Assembly (NCBI RefSeq): GCF_001007995.1 | Contig: NZ_CP011389.1 | Location: 1,845,001 to 1,885,000 of the forward strand | Reading direction: 5' to 3' | DNA from: Deinococcus soli (ex Cha et al. 2016) | Lineage (GTDB): Bacteria > Deinococcota > Deinococci > Deinococcales > Deinococcaceae | DNA length: 40,000 bases | Shown here: one piece after another, positions 30,434-39,572 of the stretch | Layout: every line of letters starts with the position of its first letter | How positions within the stretch are numbered: the first letter of the stretch is position 1 | The notes under the pieces: generated by a model | What the model was told of the DNA's origin: nothing | Databases searched by the model: none | What the model saw: only the letters and a program-made list of their open reading frames with translations | Translations under genes and position numbers: made by a program

Positions 30434-31657
30434 TCAGTCGCTGAGTTTGCTGCGCCCCACCAGCGTGACCTTCACCTCCAGCGGCTTGCCGTCCCGCAGG
30501 ACACTCAGGGTCACGGTGTCGCCCGGCTGGAAGGCGCGCACCGCGTACTGGAACTCCGCGAAGTTCACGATGCGTCTGCCGTTCACGGCAGTCACGATGT
30601 CCCCGGACACGCGTTTGGCGTCGCCGTTCAGCACCAGGGGTTTCAGTCCGGCCTGCGCGGCGGGACTGCCGCGCGACACGCTCGTGAAGAACGCGCCGGG
30701 CGTGTCGCCCAGGTTCAGCAGTTTCGTCAGTTCCTGAAAGCCCGCGCTGGGCAGGAAGAACAGGTCCGAGAACACGCCGCCCAGCCCGATGCCGATCACG
30801 GGTGCGTCGCGCTTCTCGCCGCGTTTCATGGCGGCCACTCGGGCGTCGCTGGTGGACACGGGCACCGCGTACGAGCGGGGCTGGCTGTTCTGCGTCATGC
30901 GGATGTAACTGACAATGCCGGTCACCTCGCCCCTGACGTTCACGACCGGGCCGCCGCTGTCGCCGGGGATCAGCGGGGCGTTCATTTCCAGCGTGCCGGG
31001 CGGGAAGTCCGCGCGGCCGGGGTCGCTGTCCAGGCCCAGCAGGCGCCCGGTCTTGGGTGTCAGGAACGCCCCGCCGCCGTTCCCGATCGCCAGTGCGGTC
31101 TCGCCCACAGCGGGGCGCGCGGCGGCCAGCGGGAGGAACGGTGTGCCCCTGGGCACGTTCACGCGCAGCAGGGCGAGGTCGTCCTGGTCGTTGTACCCGA
31201 TCACCTGCGCCGGGTAGCGGGTCTTGTTCAGCAGCTGCACGCTCAGGTCCGGCGCGCCCCGGATGACGTGGTACGCGGTGAGGATCAGGCCGTCCTCGCT
31301 GATCAGCACGCCGGAACCCAGGCCGTCCGGATCGTCGCACTGGGTGGCGCGGCACTGCTCGACGCGCACGGTGGCGGGCCGCACCCGGCTGACCAGCGCC
31401 TGGAGCGCCGCCTGTTCGGTGGCACTCAGGGGCGCGCCGCTGCGCACCCGGCGTTCCTGCGGGGTGGCCGTGGCCGGACTGGTGGGGGTTGCCGGGCTGG
31501 CGGGGGCGGTCTGGGCCCAGGTCGGGGTGGCGGCCAGCAGGAGCGTGAGCAGCGGGGCCAACAGGGCAGGGCGGGCGGGGACGCCCGGCGCGCGCTTGAG
31601 GTTCATGGGGCATTCTGCGCGCGGGAGGTGGGGGGCGGTTGTGGCGGAACTCTCCAT
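30434..31657 (-). CDS. HtrA/DegP-type exported serine protease with PDZ domain
   Basis: 407 aa. Signal peptide with a long N-region (hydrophobic core near 30-43, cut after ATPTWA). Trypsin-like domain with His130 (LTAYHVIRG), Asp160 ([11 protein letters not shown]) and Ser234 ([10 protein letters not shown]), followed by one PDZ domain (about 310-400, with [15 protein letters not shown] and [18 protein letters not shown]). It should act on misfolded or regulatory proteins outside the inner membrane. ATG 31657 has GGAGG five nt upstream, within the end of the preceding gene; ATG 31606 would give a more ordinary signal peptide but lacks a ribosome-binding site. Second gene of the operon with the holin-like protein. 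Confidence 0.9.
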   Translation of the reverse strand: MESSATTAPHLPRAECPMNLKRAPGVPARPALLAPLLTLLLAATPTWAQTAPASPATPTSPATATPQERRVRSGAPLSATEQAALQALVSRVRPATVRVEQCRATQCDDPDGLGSGVLISEDGLILTAYHVIRGAPDLSVQLLNKTRYPAQVIGYNDQDDLALLRVNVPRGTPFLPLAAARPAVGETALAIGNGGGAFLTPKTGRLLGLDSDPGRADFPPGTLEMNAPLIPGDSGGPVVNVRGEVTGIVSYIRMTQNSQPRSYAVPVSTSDARVAAMKRGEKRDAPVIGIGLGGVFSDLFFLPSAGFQELTKLLNLGDTPGAFFTSVSRGSPAAQAGLKPLVLNGDAKRVSGDIVTAVNGRRIVNFAEFQYAVRAFQPGDTVTLSVLRDGKPLEVKVTLVGRSKLSD

Positions 31658-31669
31658 CTGAACCTCCGG

Positions 31670-32017
31670 TCAATCCTGCGGGCGTCCGGTGGGGGCGGCG
31701 GGGGCGCGCAGGCCCAGCTGCCGCTCGACCAGGCCACCCAGGCGGGCCAGGATGCCGGGGCCGCTCCAGCCGGTCACGCAGGCCAGCGCGAGCAGCAGCG
31801 CCGGGTCGGGGTGCGGGAGGGCAGCGCGGGTCAGCGCGGTGACGGTCAGGGCAGCGATGCCGGCGGCGGCAGCCAGGGCCAGGGTGGGGCGCAGTCGGGG
31901 TGGGCCGGGCCGCGCGAGGAGGCGGGTCAGCTGGGTCAGGCTGCCTGCACTGAAACTCAGGAGCAGCAGGGGCAGCAGGTCGCGCAGCGTGGGGGCGAGG
32001 GGAGACGGGTCGGGCAT
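31670..32017 (-). CDS. Small holin-like membrane protein
   Basis: 115 aa with three hydrophobic segments (about 12-35, 45-65, 72-85) and a charged C-terminal tail. ALACVTGWSGPGILARLGGLVERQLGL resembles the end of phage holin superfamily III proteins, but the match is weak and the reading may simply be a small membrane protein. ATG 32017 has GGAGG seven nt upstream. First gene of a two-gene operon with the HtrA-like protease (12 nt to its start), driven by a strong promoter at 32075-32103. Confidence 0.65.
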   Translation of the reverse strand: MPDPSPLAPTLRDLLPLLLLSFSAGSLTQLTRLLARPGPPRLRPTLALAAAAGIAALTVTALTRAALPHPDPALLLALACVTGWSGPGILARLGGLVERQLGLRAPAAPTGRPQD

Positions 32018-32074
32018 GACGGACCTCCAGCGGCAGGACGAGCGTACGAATCAGGACGACCCTGATCTGTCTAC

Positions 32075-32103
32075 ATCATAATATGTCTACCGACATATGT
32101 CAA
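32075..32103 (-). promoter_or_regulatory. Consensus sigma-70 promoter of the holin-like/htrA operon with palindromic operator in the spacer
   Basis: Reverse strand: TTGACA (32103-32098), 17-nt spacer, TATGAT (32080-32075), both near-perfect. The spacer is almost entirely the inverted repeat ATATGTC-N4-GACATAT (32082-32098). A second palindrome GACATATGTC (32092-32101) shares a half-site and covers the -35. Binding of a dimeric repressor here would silence the operon; the XRE-S24 gene starts 50 nt away on the other strand and is the natural candidate. Confidence 0.85.
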
Positions 32104-32150
32104 GATGCAATACCTCAATCTAGGCATCACCGTCCGGGTACACTCGCACC

Positions 32151-32846
32151 ATGTCCCGCCCCACCTCCTCAGACGACCTCGCCGGGTGGCTGCGACAGCG
32201 CCGGCAGACCCTCGGCCTCGGGCAGCACGACCTCAGTCAGCTCACCGGGGACCTCGGCGGTCCCGACGGGCGGGTCACGCAGCCGTACCTCAGCCGCCTC
32301 GAACGCGGCGAACGCGCCCTAGGCGCCCTGACCGCCCAGCGGCAGGACGCGCTGCGCCGCGCGCTGGACGTCACCCTCAGCGAGTGGACCGCCCGCACTG
32401 GCCTGCGCGCCCTGGCCCCCGCCCCCCGCGAGGACCTGCTGGGCAGCCTGGAACTCATCCGCGTGCCGGTCCGCGCGCTGGCCAGCGCCGGACTGCCCCT
32501 CACCGAGGACCACGCCAGCGTCATCGACTATGAACTCGTGCCGCTGCGCGACCACCGCCCCGGCATGCTGGTGTTGCAGGTGCAGGGCGACTCCATGACC
32601 ACCGAGCACGGCGGCCTGCGCCCCGGCGACCGCGTGTACGTCGACCCTGGCGACCTCGACCTGCGCGAGGGCCGCGTGTACGTCCTGCACGTCCCGGGCC
32701 TGGGCCTGACCGTCAAACGCCTGCGCCGCTACGGCGATCAGCTGTGGCTGTCCAGCGACAACCCCGACCACCCCCCCGTCCGCCCGGAGGAAGCCACCGT
32801 GATCGGCCGGGTGTACTACCACCAGCCGCAGGGCCAGCGACTCTAG
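32151..32846 (+). CDS. XRE-family regulator with S24 (LexA/CI-type) peptidase domain
   Basis: 231 aa. Residues 10-70 form an XRE helix-turn-helix ([24 protein letters not shown], then [15 protein letters not shown]). The C-terminal half is S24-like: catalytic Ser148 in [19 protein letters not shown] and Lys189 in [10 protein letters not shown] candidate cleavage bond Ala113-Gly114 (ASAG) lies 34 residues before the serine, as in LexA. RecA-stimulated self-cleavage and derepression are therefore possible, as in LexA and phage CI; this is inference. ATG 32151 has TACACT at 32139-32144, six nt upstream. Divergent from the holin-like/HtrA operon with the operator between them. Confidence 0.9.
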   Translation: MSRPTSSDDLAGWLRQRRQTLGLGQHDLSQLTGDLGGPDGRVTQPYLSRLERGERALGALTAQRQDALRRALDVTLSEWTARTGLRALAPAPREDLLGSLELIRVPVRALASAGLPLTEDHASVIDYELVPLRDHRPGMLVLQVQGDSMTTEHGGLRPGDRVYVDPGDLDLREGRVYVLHVPGLGLTVKRLRRYGDQLWLSSDNPDHPPVRPEEATVIGRVYYHQPQGQRL

Positions 32847-32902
32847 GCAGCGGCCCTGGGACAGGACCCCGTGTGCTCTTCCGGCAGCGCTACAGTCCGG
32901 GC

Positions 32903-33349
32903 ATGACCGACCCCGCCATTCCCCGCGTGTTCGTGTACGGCACCCTGCTCCCCGGCGAGCGCAACGCCCACGTCGCTGCGCGCGGCTTCACCGCCCAGGC
33001 GGCCACGCTGCGCGGCTTCACCCTGCACCACCTCCACCCCGAGGGGTACCCGGCCCTGACCCCCGGCCCGGCGGACGCGGCGGTGCGCGGCGCAGTCCTG
33101 ACCTACGACCCGCAGGCCTGGAAGGCAGCCTTGCCGGGCCTGGACGACCTGGAGGGCCTGTACGACACGCCGCCCCTGTACACCCGTCAGGTGGCTCCCG
33201 TGACGCTGGAGGGGGGAGAGGAGATTACCGCCTGGGTGTACGTGTACGCCCGTGCGGAGCGCCTCCTGGCGCCCGGCGCCCGCGTGGTGCCCGGAGGCGA
33301 CTGGCGTGACCTGCCGGACCGTGACCACCCCGGCGCGGACGGCCGGTAA
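32903..33349 (+). CDS. Gamma-glutamylcyclotransferase-family protein
   Basis: 148 aa. N-terminal [16 protein letters not shown] is the YGTL/S loop of the AIG2/GGCT fold; [28 protein letters not shown] contains the acidic residues of the active site. The family releases pyroglutamate (5-oxoproline) from gamma-glutamyl amino acids or amines; the exact substrate is unknown. ATG 32903 has TACAGT at 32891-32896, six nt upstream. Confidence 0.87.
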   Translation: MTDPAIPRVFVYGTLLPGERNAHVAARGFTAQAATLRGFTLHHLHPEGYPALTPGPADAAVRGAVLTYDPQAWKAALPGLDDLEGLYDTPPLYTRQVAPVTLEGGEEITAWVYVYARAERLLAPGARVVPGGDWRDLPDRDHPGADGR

Positions 33350-33352
33350 CAG

Positions 33353-33386
33353 AACACCGCCGCCCATCCTTGCGGGGGGCGGCGGT
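33353..33386. terminator. Bidirectional terminator between the GGCT-like gene and rpsO
   Basis: ACCGCCGCCC and GGGCGGCGGT pair in a 10-bp stem in the gap between convergent stops 33349 and 33403. On the reverse strand GTTCTGTT follows. Confidence 0.65.
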
Positions 33387-33402
33387 CTGCGGGGCGCGGG
33401 TC

Positions 33403-33678
<276 letters not shown>

Positions 33679-33771
33679 TGTGATACCTCTCTTGTTGTGG
33701 TGTCCCGTGCGTGTCAGCCAGGAAAAAACCGGTGTTCGCCGGGGCCCGACCGCATCACGACGGCAAACGCG

Positions 33772-33799
33772 AGCATAGCACGTCCGCACGCGGGCGCAA
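33772..33799 (-). promoter_or_regulatory. rpsO promoter
   Basis: Reverse strand TTGCGC (33799-33794), 16-nt spacer, TATGCT (33777-33772). It gives an ~85-nt leader and lies back to back with the tRNA-Leu promoter. Confidence 0.55.
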
Positions 33800-33808
33800 G
33801 CATGCGTC

Positions 33809-33837
33809 TTGACACGCGCGCACTTCACCCCTAGTAT
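33809..33837 (+). promoter_or_regulatory. tRNA-Leu promoter
   Basis: TTGACA (33809-33814), 17-nt spacer, TAGTAT (33832-33837), 21 nt before the first base of the tRNA. Confidence 0.8.
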
Positions 33838-33857
33838 TGCTTTCGCCTCTCACCCAA

Positions 33858-33943
<86 letters not shown>

Positions 33944-33948
33944 CAGAT

Positions 33949-33980
33949 GCGCCGGATCTTCGGATTCCGGCGCTTCTTCT
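33949..33980 (+). terminator. Terminator of tRNA-Leu
   Basis: GCGCCGGA (33949-33956) and TCCGGCGC (33966-33973) form an 8-bp stem, followed by TTCTTCT. Confidence 0.75.
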
Positions 33981-34056
33981 ATGGAGTGCCACACCGGCCT
34001 GCCGCGCGTCCGCCGCGCCGCGCATGGAGGACTGCACAGCCCCGGCAGGCATGTGC

Positions 34057-34062
34057 TATGGT
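34057..34062 (+). promoter_or_regulatory. -10 box of the SRP RNA gene
   Basis: TATGGT lies six nt before position 34069, the predicted first base of the RNA. No strong -35 seen. Confidence 0.6.
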
Positions 34063-34068
34063 CTGGAC

Positions 34069-34173
<105 letters not shown>

Positions 34174-34190
34174 TTTCATGCCACCCATCA

Positions 34191-34224
34191 GAGGCGGCCC
34201 CGGACATCGCGTCGGGGCCGCCTC
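34191..34224. terminator. Hairpin after SRP RNA and before the 69-aa reverse-strand ORF
   Basis: GAGGCGGCCCCG and CGGGGCCGCCTC (12-bp stem). It lies ~15 nt after the stop of the gene at 34240 on the reverse strand and downstream of the SRP RNA. Tails lack long T-runs. Confidence 0.55.
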
Positions 34225-34239
34225 TGCGCTTGCGGCGCG

Positions 34240-34449
34240 TCAGCGGGTCAGGCGGTCGAGTTCACTCTGCGCGCCGCTCAGGCGGGCCAACCGCACCTCG
34301 CGTTCCGTCCGGACGTGCGCCGTCCTCGTGAACGCCTCGCCGCGCTCCGGCCACGCGCCCACCCCCGTCCAGATCAGCACGTCGCCGGGCAGCTGACGGT
34401 GGGCGGGCAGGGCCGGATTCAGCAGTGGATGCAGGGAGGTCAGCGTCAT
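34240..34449 (-). CDS. Small hypothetical protein
   Basis: 69 aa, not recognised. Sequence begins MTLTSLHPLLNPALPAHRQLPGDVLIWTGVGAWPE and ends in an Arg/Glu-rich amphipathic helix. Support for being real: ATG 34449 is six nt after CACGCT (34456-34461), the same arrangement as other leaderless genes here, and a hairpin follows the stop. No function suggested. Confidence 0.45.
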   Translation of the reverse strand: MTLTSLHPLLNPALPAHRQLPGDVLIWTGVGAWPERGEAFTRTAHVRTEREVRLARLSGAQSELDRLTR

Positions 34450-34505
34450 GCTCCCAGCGTGGGGGGCCCCTGTCAGCGTGGCGTCCCCGCCCGGTCAGCG
34501 CCCCG

Positions 34506-34859
34506 TCAGCGGGTCTTGGGCTGCAGCACCAACGCCTGCGTCTCCTTCACGACGGCCAGTTCGCGCAGCCGCTCGCCGTCCAGATCCCCGGCCTTCACGA
34601 GGGCGTCCGCCCGCCGGCGGTCAATCGTGGCGACCTCCAGCGCCGCGGCGTCTCCGAACACCTCCCGGAAGCGCTCCAGGGGGTACTCCACGCGCCGTGA
34701 GGCCTTCAGCGTGGCGCGGTACAGGTCCGTCTCGGCGTGTTCACCGTCCAGCAGCGCCGCCTTGATCTGCGCGCCCAGCTCGTCCCGTTCGGCTTCCAGG
34801 CCCAGGATCGTGTCGCGCAGGGTCGCGTAGCGTTCGAGCAGCTCGGTCAGCGTATCCAT
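34506..34859 (-). CDS. Small coiled-coil protein of unknown function
   Basis: 117 aa. Residues 1-40 (MDTLTELLERYATLRDTILGLEAERDELGAQIKAALL) have a heptad pattern for a coiled coil; the rest is charged and alpha-helical (YPLERFREVFGDAAALEVATIDRRRADALVKAGDLDGERLRELAVV). Not recognised. ATG 34859 has TATGCT at 34866-34871, six nt upstream. Divergent from the carbonic anhydrase gene. Confidence 0.65.
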   Translation of the reverse strand: MDTLTELLERYATLRDTILGLEAERDELGAQIKAALLDGEHAETDLYRATLKASRRVEYPLERFREVFGDAAALEVATIDRRRADALVKAGDLDGERLRELAVVKETQALVLQPKTR

Positions 34860-34947
34860 CCGGACAGCATAGCCACCCCGCGCGGCCGGGCGGGGTGACT
34901 GGACGGGGTTCAGCAGCCCCCGCAGGCCGGACGCTAGCATGCCGCAC

Positions 34948-35670
34948 ATGGACGATTCCGCCGCGCAGATCGCTGCCGACCTCGAGCGCCGCATCCTGGA
35001 CGCCATCCGCCGGGGCGCGAGCATGGAGGACATCGCGGACATCAAGGAGTCCGACGTCGCCACGCCCGACGCCGCCATCCAGTCGCTCAAGGACGGCAAC
35101 GCCCGTTTCTTCAGCGGGCAGGCCACCCGCCCCGAGATGAGCGCCAACGAACGCCGCGCGCAGATCATGGGCCAGACGCCGTACGCCGCGATCCTGGCGT
35201 GCAGCGACAGCCGCGTGCCGGTCGAACTGGTGTTCGATCAGGGCCTGGGGCAGCTGTTCGTGGTGCGCGTCGCCGGGAACGTCGTCGGCGAGGCCGGACT
35301 GGGCACCCTGGAGTACGCCATCCGCCACCTGGACGTGCACCTGGTCGTCGTGATGGGCCACGAGGCCTGCGGGGCGGTCGCGGCCGCGCTGCTGCCCGAG
35401 GAGCGCGTCGCGGAGGAACCCCACCACCTCCAGAACCTGATCCGCCGCATCCAGCCCAGCCTGCAGGCCATGCCGGTCATCCGCGACAAGAAGGCCCGCA
35501 TGCGCGAGGCGGTCCTGAACAACGTCCGCTACCAAGTGAGCCTCCTGCGCGACGAACCGGTCATCCGCGAGGCGGAGGCTGCCGGGCAGATCCGTGTGAT
35601 CGGCGCGTACTACGAGATCGGCAGCGGCGCCGTGGACTTCCTGGTGGACGAGGACGACCTGCGGCCCTGA
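34948..35670 (+). CDS. Beta-class carbonic anhydrase
   Basis: 240 aa. Interconverts CO2 and bicarbonate. Zinc ligands: Cys in [13 protein letters not shown] (with the Asp-Arg dyad), and His and Cys in [16 protein letters not shown]. The N-terminal ~40 residues ([26 protein letters not shown]) are an extra helical segment common in this family's bacterial members. ATG 34948 has TAGCAT at 34935-34940, seven nt upstream; ATG 34939 lies in that box and is not used. Confidence 0.93.
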   Translation: MDDSAAQIAADLERRILDAIRRGASMEDIADIKESDVATPDAAIQSLKDGNARFFSGQATRPEMSANERRAQIMGQTPYAAILACSDSRVPVELVFDQGLGQLFVVRVAGNVVGEAGLGTLEYAIRHLDVHLVVVMGHEACGAVAAALLPEERVAEEPHHLQNLIRRIQPSLQAMPVIRDKKARMREAVLNNVRYQVSLLRDEPVIREAEAAGQIRVIGAYYEIGSGAVDFLVDEDDLRP

Positions 35671-35678
35671 ACCGGGAC

Positions 35679-35722
35679 AACAGGCGGGGCGGAGGTGCCA
35701 AGCGGCCTCCGCCCCGCCTGCC
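35679..35722. terminator. Bidirectional terminator between carbonic anhydrase and aminopeptidase genes
   Basis: CAGGCGGGGCGGAGG (35681-35695) and CCTCCGCCCCGCCTG (35706-35720) form a perfect 15-bp stem between convergent stops. No T-tract. Confidence 0.65.
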
Positions 35723-35730
35723 GCCTGCGT

Positions 35731-36966
35731 TCAGATGACGAATTCGCCGGCGCGCATCACGGCCTCGCGCTGCCCGTCCTTCGTGATGCCGTCCACGTCG
35801 ATGCGGTCACTGCCGATCATCCAGTCCACGTGCGTGAGGCTGTCGTTGCCGCCTCGGGCATTGAAGTCCTCCAGGCTCATGTCCACGCCGCCCTTGACGT
35901 TGAAGCGGTACGCGCTGCCGATGGCGATGTGCGAGGCGGCGTTCTCGTCGTACAGGGTGTTGAAGAAGAACAGGCCCGAGCGGCTGATCGGGCTGGAGTG
36001 CGGCACCAGCGCCACCTCGCCCAGGCGGTGGCTGCCCTCGTCCGTCTCGATCATCTTCAGCAGCGCGCCCTCGCCCTGCTCGGCGCTCGCGCCCGTGATC
36101 CGGCCGGCCTTGAACTCGATGCGGATCCCGTCGATCAGCGTGCCGTTGTACGACAGGGGCTTGGTGCTCACCACCGTGCCGTCCACCCGCTCGCGGTGCG
36201 GGGCGGTCCAGACCTCCTCAGTGGGGATGTTCGCCGTGAACGTGATCCCGCCGGGCGTGTCGGCCGCGCCGCCGCCCCACACGTGATCGTCCGCGAGACC
36301 CACGGTCAGGTCCGTTTCGCCGCCCCGGAAGTGCAGCGCGGCGTACTGCTTGCCGGTCAGCAGGTCGCGGCGGCGCTTCAGGTCAGCCAAGTGCGCCTCC
36401 CAGCGTTCCACCGCGTCCGGCTGGTCGGCGCGGGTCGCGGCGAAGATCGCATCCCACTGCTGCGTTACGGCCTGTTCGGCGCTCGCGTCGGGGAACATCA
36501 GCTGCGCCCAGCCGCTGACCGGCGCGCTGATCAGGTTCCAGTTCAGACGGTTGGTCATCACCTGCGCGGTGTACGGACGGCGGTACGCCGCGACCGTCCG
36601 CTGGTGCGTCGCCACGCGCTCGGGGTCCACGCCGCCCAGCAGGTTCGGGTTCGTCGCGCGGATTGCGATCACGGCGCCGCCCGCCTCGGCCGTCTCGATC
36701 TCGGCGTCCACGCGCCAGCGGCTGATCTGCTCGAAGGTGCCGTCCGGGGCCAGCTCGAAGCGCGCCAGCTGCACGTCGTCATCGTCCCAGCGCACGTCCA
36801 CGAAGCTCGCGCCCGCCGCATACGCCTCGCGCACCACCAGCCGCGCCAGCTGCGCCGTCTCCACCGGGGCCTGCACCAGCACGCGCTGACCGGGCTTCAC
36901 GCCCAGGCCCACCCGCACCGCCAGACGCGCGTAGTTGCGAAGCTTCTCGTCAAAAGTCAGGGTCAT
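35731..36966 (-). CDS. M29-family (thermophilic AP-T type) aminopeptidase
   Basis: 411 aa, the usual length. Cytoplasmic metalloaminopeptidase. Conserved blocks are GVKPGQRVLVQAPVETAQLARLVVREAYAAGASFVDV, FTANIPTEEVWTAPHRERVDG (metal-ligand Glu and His), IGSAYRFNVKGG and SLTHVDWMIGSDRIDVDG (His/Asp ligands). ATG 36966 has TATCCT at 36974-36979, seven nt upstream; an earlier in-frame ATG (37026) overlaps the tRNA-Pro promoter side and was rejected. Confidence 0.92.
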   Translation of the reverse strand: MTLTFDEKLRNYARLAVRVGLGVKPGQRVLVQAPVETAQLARLVVREAYAAGASFVDVRWDDDDVQLARFELAPDGTFEQISRWRVDAEIETAEAGGAVIAIRATNPNLLGGVDPERVATHQRTVAAYRRPYTAQVMTNRLNWNLISAPVSGWAQLMFPDASAEQAVTQQWDAIFAATRADQPDAVERWEAHLADLKRRRDLLTGKQYAALHFRGGETDLTVGLADDHVWGGGAADTPGGITFTANIPTEEVWTAPHRERVDGTVVSTKPLSYNGTLIDGIRIEFKAGRITGASAEQGEGALLKMIETDEGSHRLGEVALVPHSSPISRSGLFFFNTLYDENAASHIAIGSAYRFNVKGGVDMSLEDFNARGGNDSLTHVDWMIGSDRIDVDGITKDGQREAVMRAGEFVI

Positions 36967-37030
36967 GCCCGGCAGGATAGCCACGCCACCCCCGCAGATA
37001 CAAAGCGCGTCCCGCCAGCCCGGCATGCCC

Positions 37031-37059
37031 TTGACGGATTCAGGAACGCCCCCTATAGT
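37031..37059 (+). promoter_or_regulatory. tRNA-Pro promoter
   Basis: TTGACG (37031-37036), 17-nt spacer, TATAGT (37054-37059), 15 nt before the tRNA start. Confidence 0.8.
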
Positions 37060-37074
37060 TTTGGGGCTGGATGT

Positions 37075-37155
<81 letters not shown>

Positions 37156-37192
37156 GGAAGCTCCTCCTAGAGGGGCTTCCTTCTTTTTGTCC
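37156..37192 (+). terminator. Terminator of tRNA-Pro
   Basis: GGAAGC and GCTTCC close a stem extended by a few imperfect pairs, followed by TTCTTTTTG. Confidence 0.8.
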
Positions 37193-37201
37193 CGCACGGT
37201 T

Positions 37202-37235
37202 GAAGCGCCGCCCCTTTTGACCGGGGCGGCGCTTC
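37202..37235. terminator. 13-bp perfect hairpin, probably terminator of thrB read from the reverse strand or backup for tRNA-Pro
   Basis: GAAGCGCCGCCCC (37202-37214) and GGGGCGGCGCTTC (37223-37235) around TTTTGACC. It lies 160 nt after the thrB stop. The interval 37236-37396 shows no convincing gene. Confidence 0.55.
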
Positions 37236-37396
37236 GTGTGTTGAGAAGGGCTCATGGCGACAGGCAGGTCTACACGGATCCGGCGGGTGTCCGAGGGTCC
37301 AGGAGGCTGCGGGTCCAAGAAGAACTGGCACACGCTGGTCTTCACCTCTTCGACCGTCAAACTTTCAGATCACGCGCACGCCAATCTGGACCGGGA

Positions 37397-38335
37397 TCAG
37401 GCATCCCGGTCGACCAGCGTCCCGGCGGTGTCGATGGGGAAGTCCATGACGCGGCCCTCCAGGCCGTTGCGCTTCATGACGCCGTGCAGGTACGCGTGCA
37501 GGGGCGCGGTGGGTTCGCGGGTGTCGTGGAAGCACAGCACGGTGGGCCCGGCGCCGCTGAGGGCCGCGCCGAGCGCACCGTGCTTCCAGGCTTCCTCCAG
37601 GATGTCGCTCAGGCCCGGCACCAGGGGCGCGCGCCAGATCTGGTGGATGTAGTCCTGCATGGCGTGGCGCAGCAGGTCCAGTCGCCCCTGCGCGAGCGCG
37701 GCGGCCAGCAGCGCAGCGTGGGACAGGGCGTGCACGGCGTCGGCGCGGCTGTACTCCTTGGGCAGCACGGCGCGGGCCTTGCTGGTGCTCAGCTCGAAGT
37801 CCGGGATCAATACGGTCACGCCCAGGTGCGCAGGTGGGTCCAGCCGGACGTAGTGCGTGCCGAGCTTGTCCAGCGTGGCCACGACAATCCCGCCGAACAG
37901 GGCCGGGGCGACGTTGTCCGGGTGGCCTTCCTCGCGTGCGGCGACGTCCAGCACCGCCAGGTCGTCCAGGGGGCGGCCCAGCAGTTCGTTCCCGGCGACG
38001 ATCCCGGCGACCAGCGCGGCGGCGCTGCTGCCCAGGCCGCGGGCCAGGGGCACGTCGGTCTCGATCTCGATGCGGGCGGGCGGCAGGGGGCGCCCGGCGC
38101 GGGTCGCGGCGAGTTGCATGGCGCGGTACACGTAGTTGCTCTCGTCGGCGGGCGTGCCGTCCAGTTCGGGGCCCAGCGGGACGACCTGCGTGGTGGCCTG
38201 CGGCGTGACGCGCAGTGTGGTGTACAGCGGCACGCTCAGGCCCAGGCTGTCGAAACCGGGGCCGAGGTTGGCGCTGCTGGCCGGGGCGCGCACCGTGAAC
38301 GGTGTGGTCTGGGGTGGGGGTGGGGTTCCGGGCAT
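37397..38335 (-). CDS. thrB: Homoserine kinase
   Basis: 312 aa GHMP kinase that phosphorylates homoserine for threonine synthase. [20 protein letters not shown] (about 15-34), the ATP-binding [21 protein letters not shown] near residue 95, and the [16 protein letters not shown] motif near 265 are canonical. Start ATG 38335 has GGAGG nine nt upstream, and a TAGCAT -10 at 38361-38366 would produce a short leader containing it. The in-frame ATG 38362 lies inside that -10 box and is unlikely to be used. Confidence 0.94.
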   Translation of the reverse strand: MPGTPPPPQTTPFTVRAPASSANLGPGFDSLGLSVPLYTTLRVTPQATTQVVPLGPELDGTPADESNYVYRAMQLAATRAGRPLPPARIEIETDVPLARGLGSSAAALVAGIVAGNELLGRPLDDLAVLDVAAREEGHPDNVAPALFGGIVVATLDKLGTHYVRLDPPAHLGVTVLIPDFELSTSKARAVLPKEYSRADAVHALSHAALLAAALAQGRLDLLRHAMQDYIHQIWRAPLVPGLSDILEEAWKHGALGAALSGAGPTVLCFHDTREPTAPLHAYLHGVMKRNGLEGRVMDFPIDTAGTLVDRDA

Positions 38336-38366
38336 GGGGTGGGGCCTCCGTGTGCCCGCCATGCTA

Positions 38367-38659
38367 CCCAGCCGCCCGCTGCCGGAGGGGGGCCGGGATA
38401 GGGCAGTGGGGGCAACGCTGGACTAACTGTCTTACGGGTCAGGTCAGAAATGAGCGTCAGGCAGGGCATTCAGGCCCTCAGTCCTTACCCCAGGTTTGCG
38501 GGACATCCATCCCGCCTTCAACCCCCCTTGAGAAAGTACGGGTCTCCACAATTGGGGGTCTGGACGGGTCGCATGCTGCTCTCACAACGAAACGGTTCAC
38601 AGCGAACGCAGGAATCGTTGAATCCCATCACAAGTAACCAGTAAACGGAGGTAGGAATC
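38367..38659 (+). other. Long upstream region of the GlsB-like gene
   Basis: About 290 nt without a supported gene, between the thrB promoter and the GlsB-like start. It includes a TTGAGA-like -35 (38528-38533) followed at about 15 nt by CAATTG, but no convincing -10, and a CGGAGG ribosome-binding site at the 3' end. It is the least GC-rich gap here, suggesting a long regulated leader. Confidence 0.4.
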
Positions 38660-38926
38660 ATGGGTTGGATCATCACTATTCTGGTTGGTGCACTGTGCGG
38701 CTGGCTCGCGAGCCTCATCATGAAGACCGACGCCCAGCAGGGCGCGATCGCCAACATCCTGATCGGGATTGTCGGCAGCCTCCTGGCCCAGGCGGTCTTC
38801 GGCAGCTGGCTGAACATCGGCGGCGACGTGGCTGGCAACGGCTTCAGCTTCTGGAGCATCGTGTGGGGCGTGGTGGGCAGCGTGGTGCTGATCGCCATCC
38901 TCAAGGCCCTGCGCGTCCTGCGCTAA
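38660..38926 (+). CDS. GlsB/YeaQ/YmgE (transglycosylase-associated) family membrane protein
   Basis: 88 aa with three hydrophobic segments and the family's [22 protein letters not shown] start and [17 protein letters not shown] middle. Small stress-associated inner-membrane proteins of unknown mechanism. ATG 38660 has GGAGG nine nt upstream. A terminator with a real T-tract follows. Confidence 0.92.
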   Translation: MGWIITILVGALCGWLASLIMKTDAQQGAIANILIGIVGSLLAQAVFGSWLNIGGDVAGNGFSFWSIVWGVVGSVVLIAILKALRVLR

Positions 38927-38944
38927 GCCCTGTACTCTCCACGT

Positions 38945-38976
38945 CCGGACAGGCCCCTCGCCTGTCCGGCTTTTCT
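38945..38976 (+). terminator. Rho-independent terminator of the GlsB-like gene
   Basis: CCGGACAGG (38945-38953) and CCTGTCCGG (38961-38969), then C-TTTTCT. Confidence 0.88.
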
Positions 38977-39024
38977 GTGGGGCGTGCCGCGGGACCAGTG
39001 GTGGCTGTGGGTGACGCTCACCCC

Positions 39025-39055
39025 TTTGCCTGCTGGCCTTCCGGTGTGCTACATT
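39025..39055 (+). promoter_or_regulatory. rpmB promoter
   Basis: TTTGCC or TTGCCT near 39025-39031 and TACATT at 39050-39055 give ~18-19 nt spacing and a ~90-nt leader before rpmB, with AAGGAG at its end. Confidence 0.55.
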
Positions 39056-39153
39056 CGGACGGCTTGTCTGATTCGGGCTGGCGCGGCACGGCACCCAGAA
39101 CGGGTACCCCCCCGGCCCAGAAGGAAAAATCAGGCTCAAGAAGGAGAGTCATC

Positions 39154-39369
39154 ATGGCGAAAGTGTGCGAAGTGTGCGGTAAGGGGCCGATCGTGGTGAA
39201 CTCGGTCATCCGCCGCGGTAAGGCCCGCGCTGCGGGCGGCGTGGGTCGTAAGGTCACGGGCGTCACCAAGCGTGTTCAGAAGCCCAACCTGCAACCCCTC
39301 ACGGTCACCCGTGGCGGCGTCAGCCTGCGCCTGCGCGTGTGCAGCAAGTGCCGTAAGGCCGTTGCCTGA
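39154..39369 (+). CDS. rpmB: 50S ribosomal protein L28
   Basis: 71 aa. [24 protein letters not shown] and the [12 protein letters not shown] end give the paired CxxC zinc-binding form of L28 (C-plus type). ATG 39154 has AAGGAG nine nt upstream; longer readings in this frame are not supported. A hairpin follows. Confidence 0.97.
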   Translation: MAKVCEVCGKGPIVVNSVIRRGKARAAGGVGRKVTGVTKRVQKPNLQPLTVTRGGVSLRLRVCSKCRKAVA

Positions 39370-39389
39370 TTCCTGATTAGGATCTCGTA

Positions 39390-39417
39390 TCGCCCCCAGC
39401 CCTGTGGCAGGGGGCGA
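39390..39417 (+). terminator. Terminator-like hairpin of rpmB
   Basis: TCGCCCCC (39390-39397) and GGGGGCGA (39410-39417), then CTCGCTTTCA; the T-tract is short. Confidence 0.6.
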
Positions 39418-39524
39418 CTCGCTTTCATCCCTGATCACCGGTCCTCTGGCCGGAGATAAGGGTCATCCGTGGTGGCCGTCGCCGGGCAACCCCGCCAGCG
39501 AGGACATCACCCGTCGTCAAGACA

Positions 39525-39553
39525 GACCGCCGCCCGGTGCTGGGGCGGCGGTC
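39525..39553 (-). terminator. Terminator-like hairpin of lspA
   Basis: GACCGCCGCC and GGCGGCGGTC (10-bp stem) about 20 nt past the lspA stop, then TGTCTT on the reverse strand. Confidence 0.6.
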
Positions 39554-39572
39554 CGTTCTCCGAGGCCAGCGG

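Noticed and set aside
32082..32101. Possible exact radiation/desiccation response motif
   Set aside because: Half-sites are alike, but the spacer is four instead of three and the outer bases do not fit; recorded as a candidate operator only.
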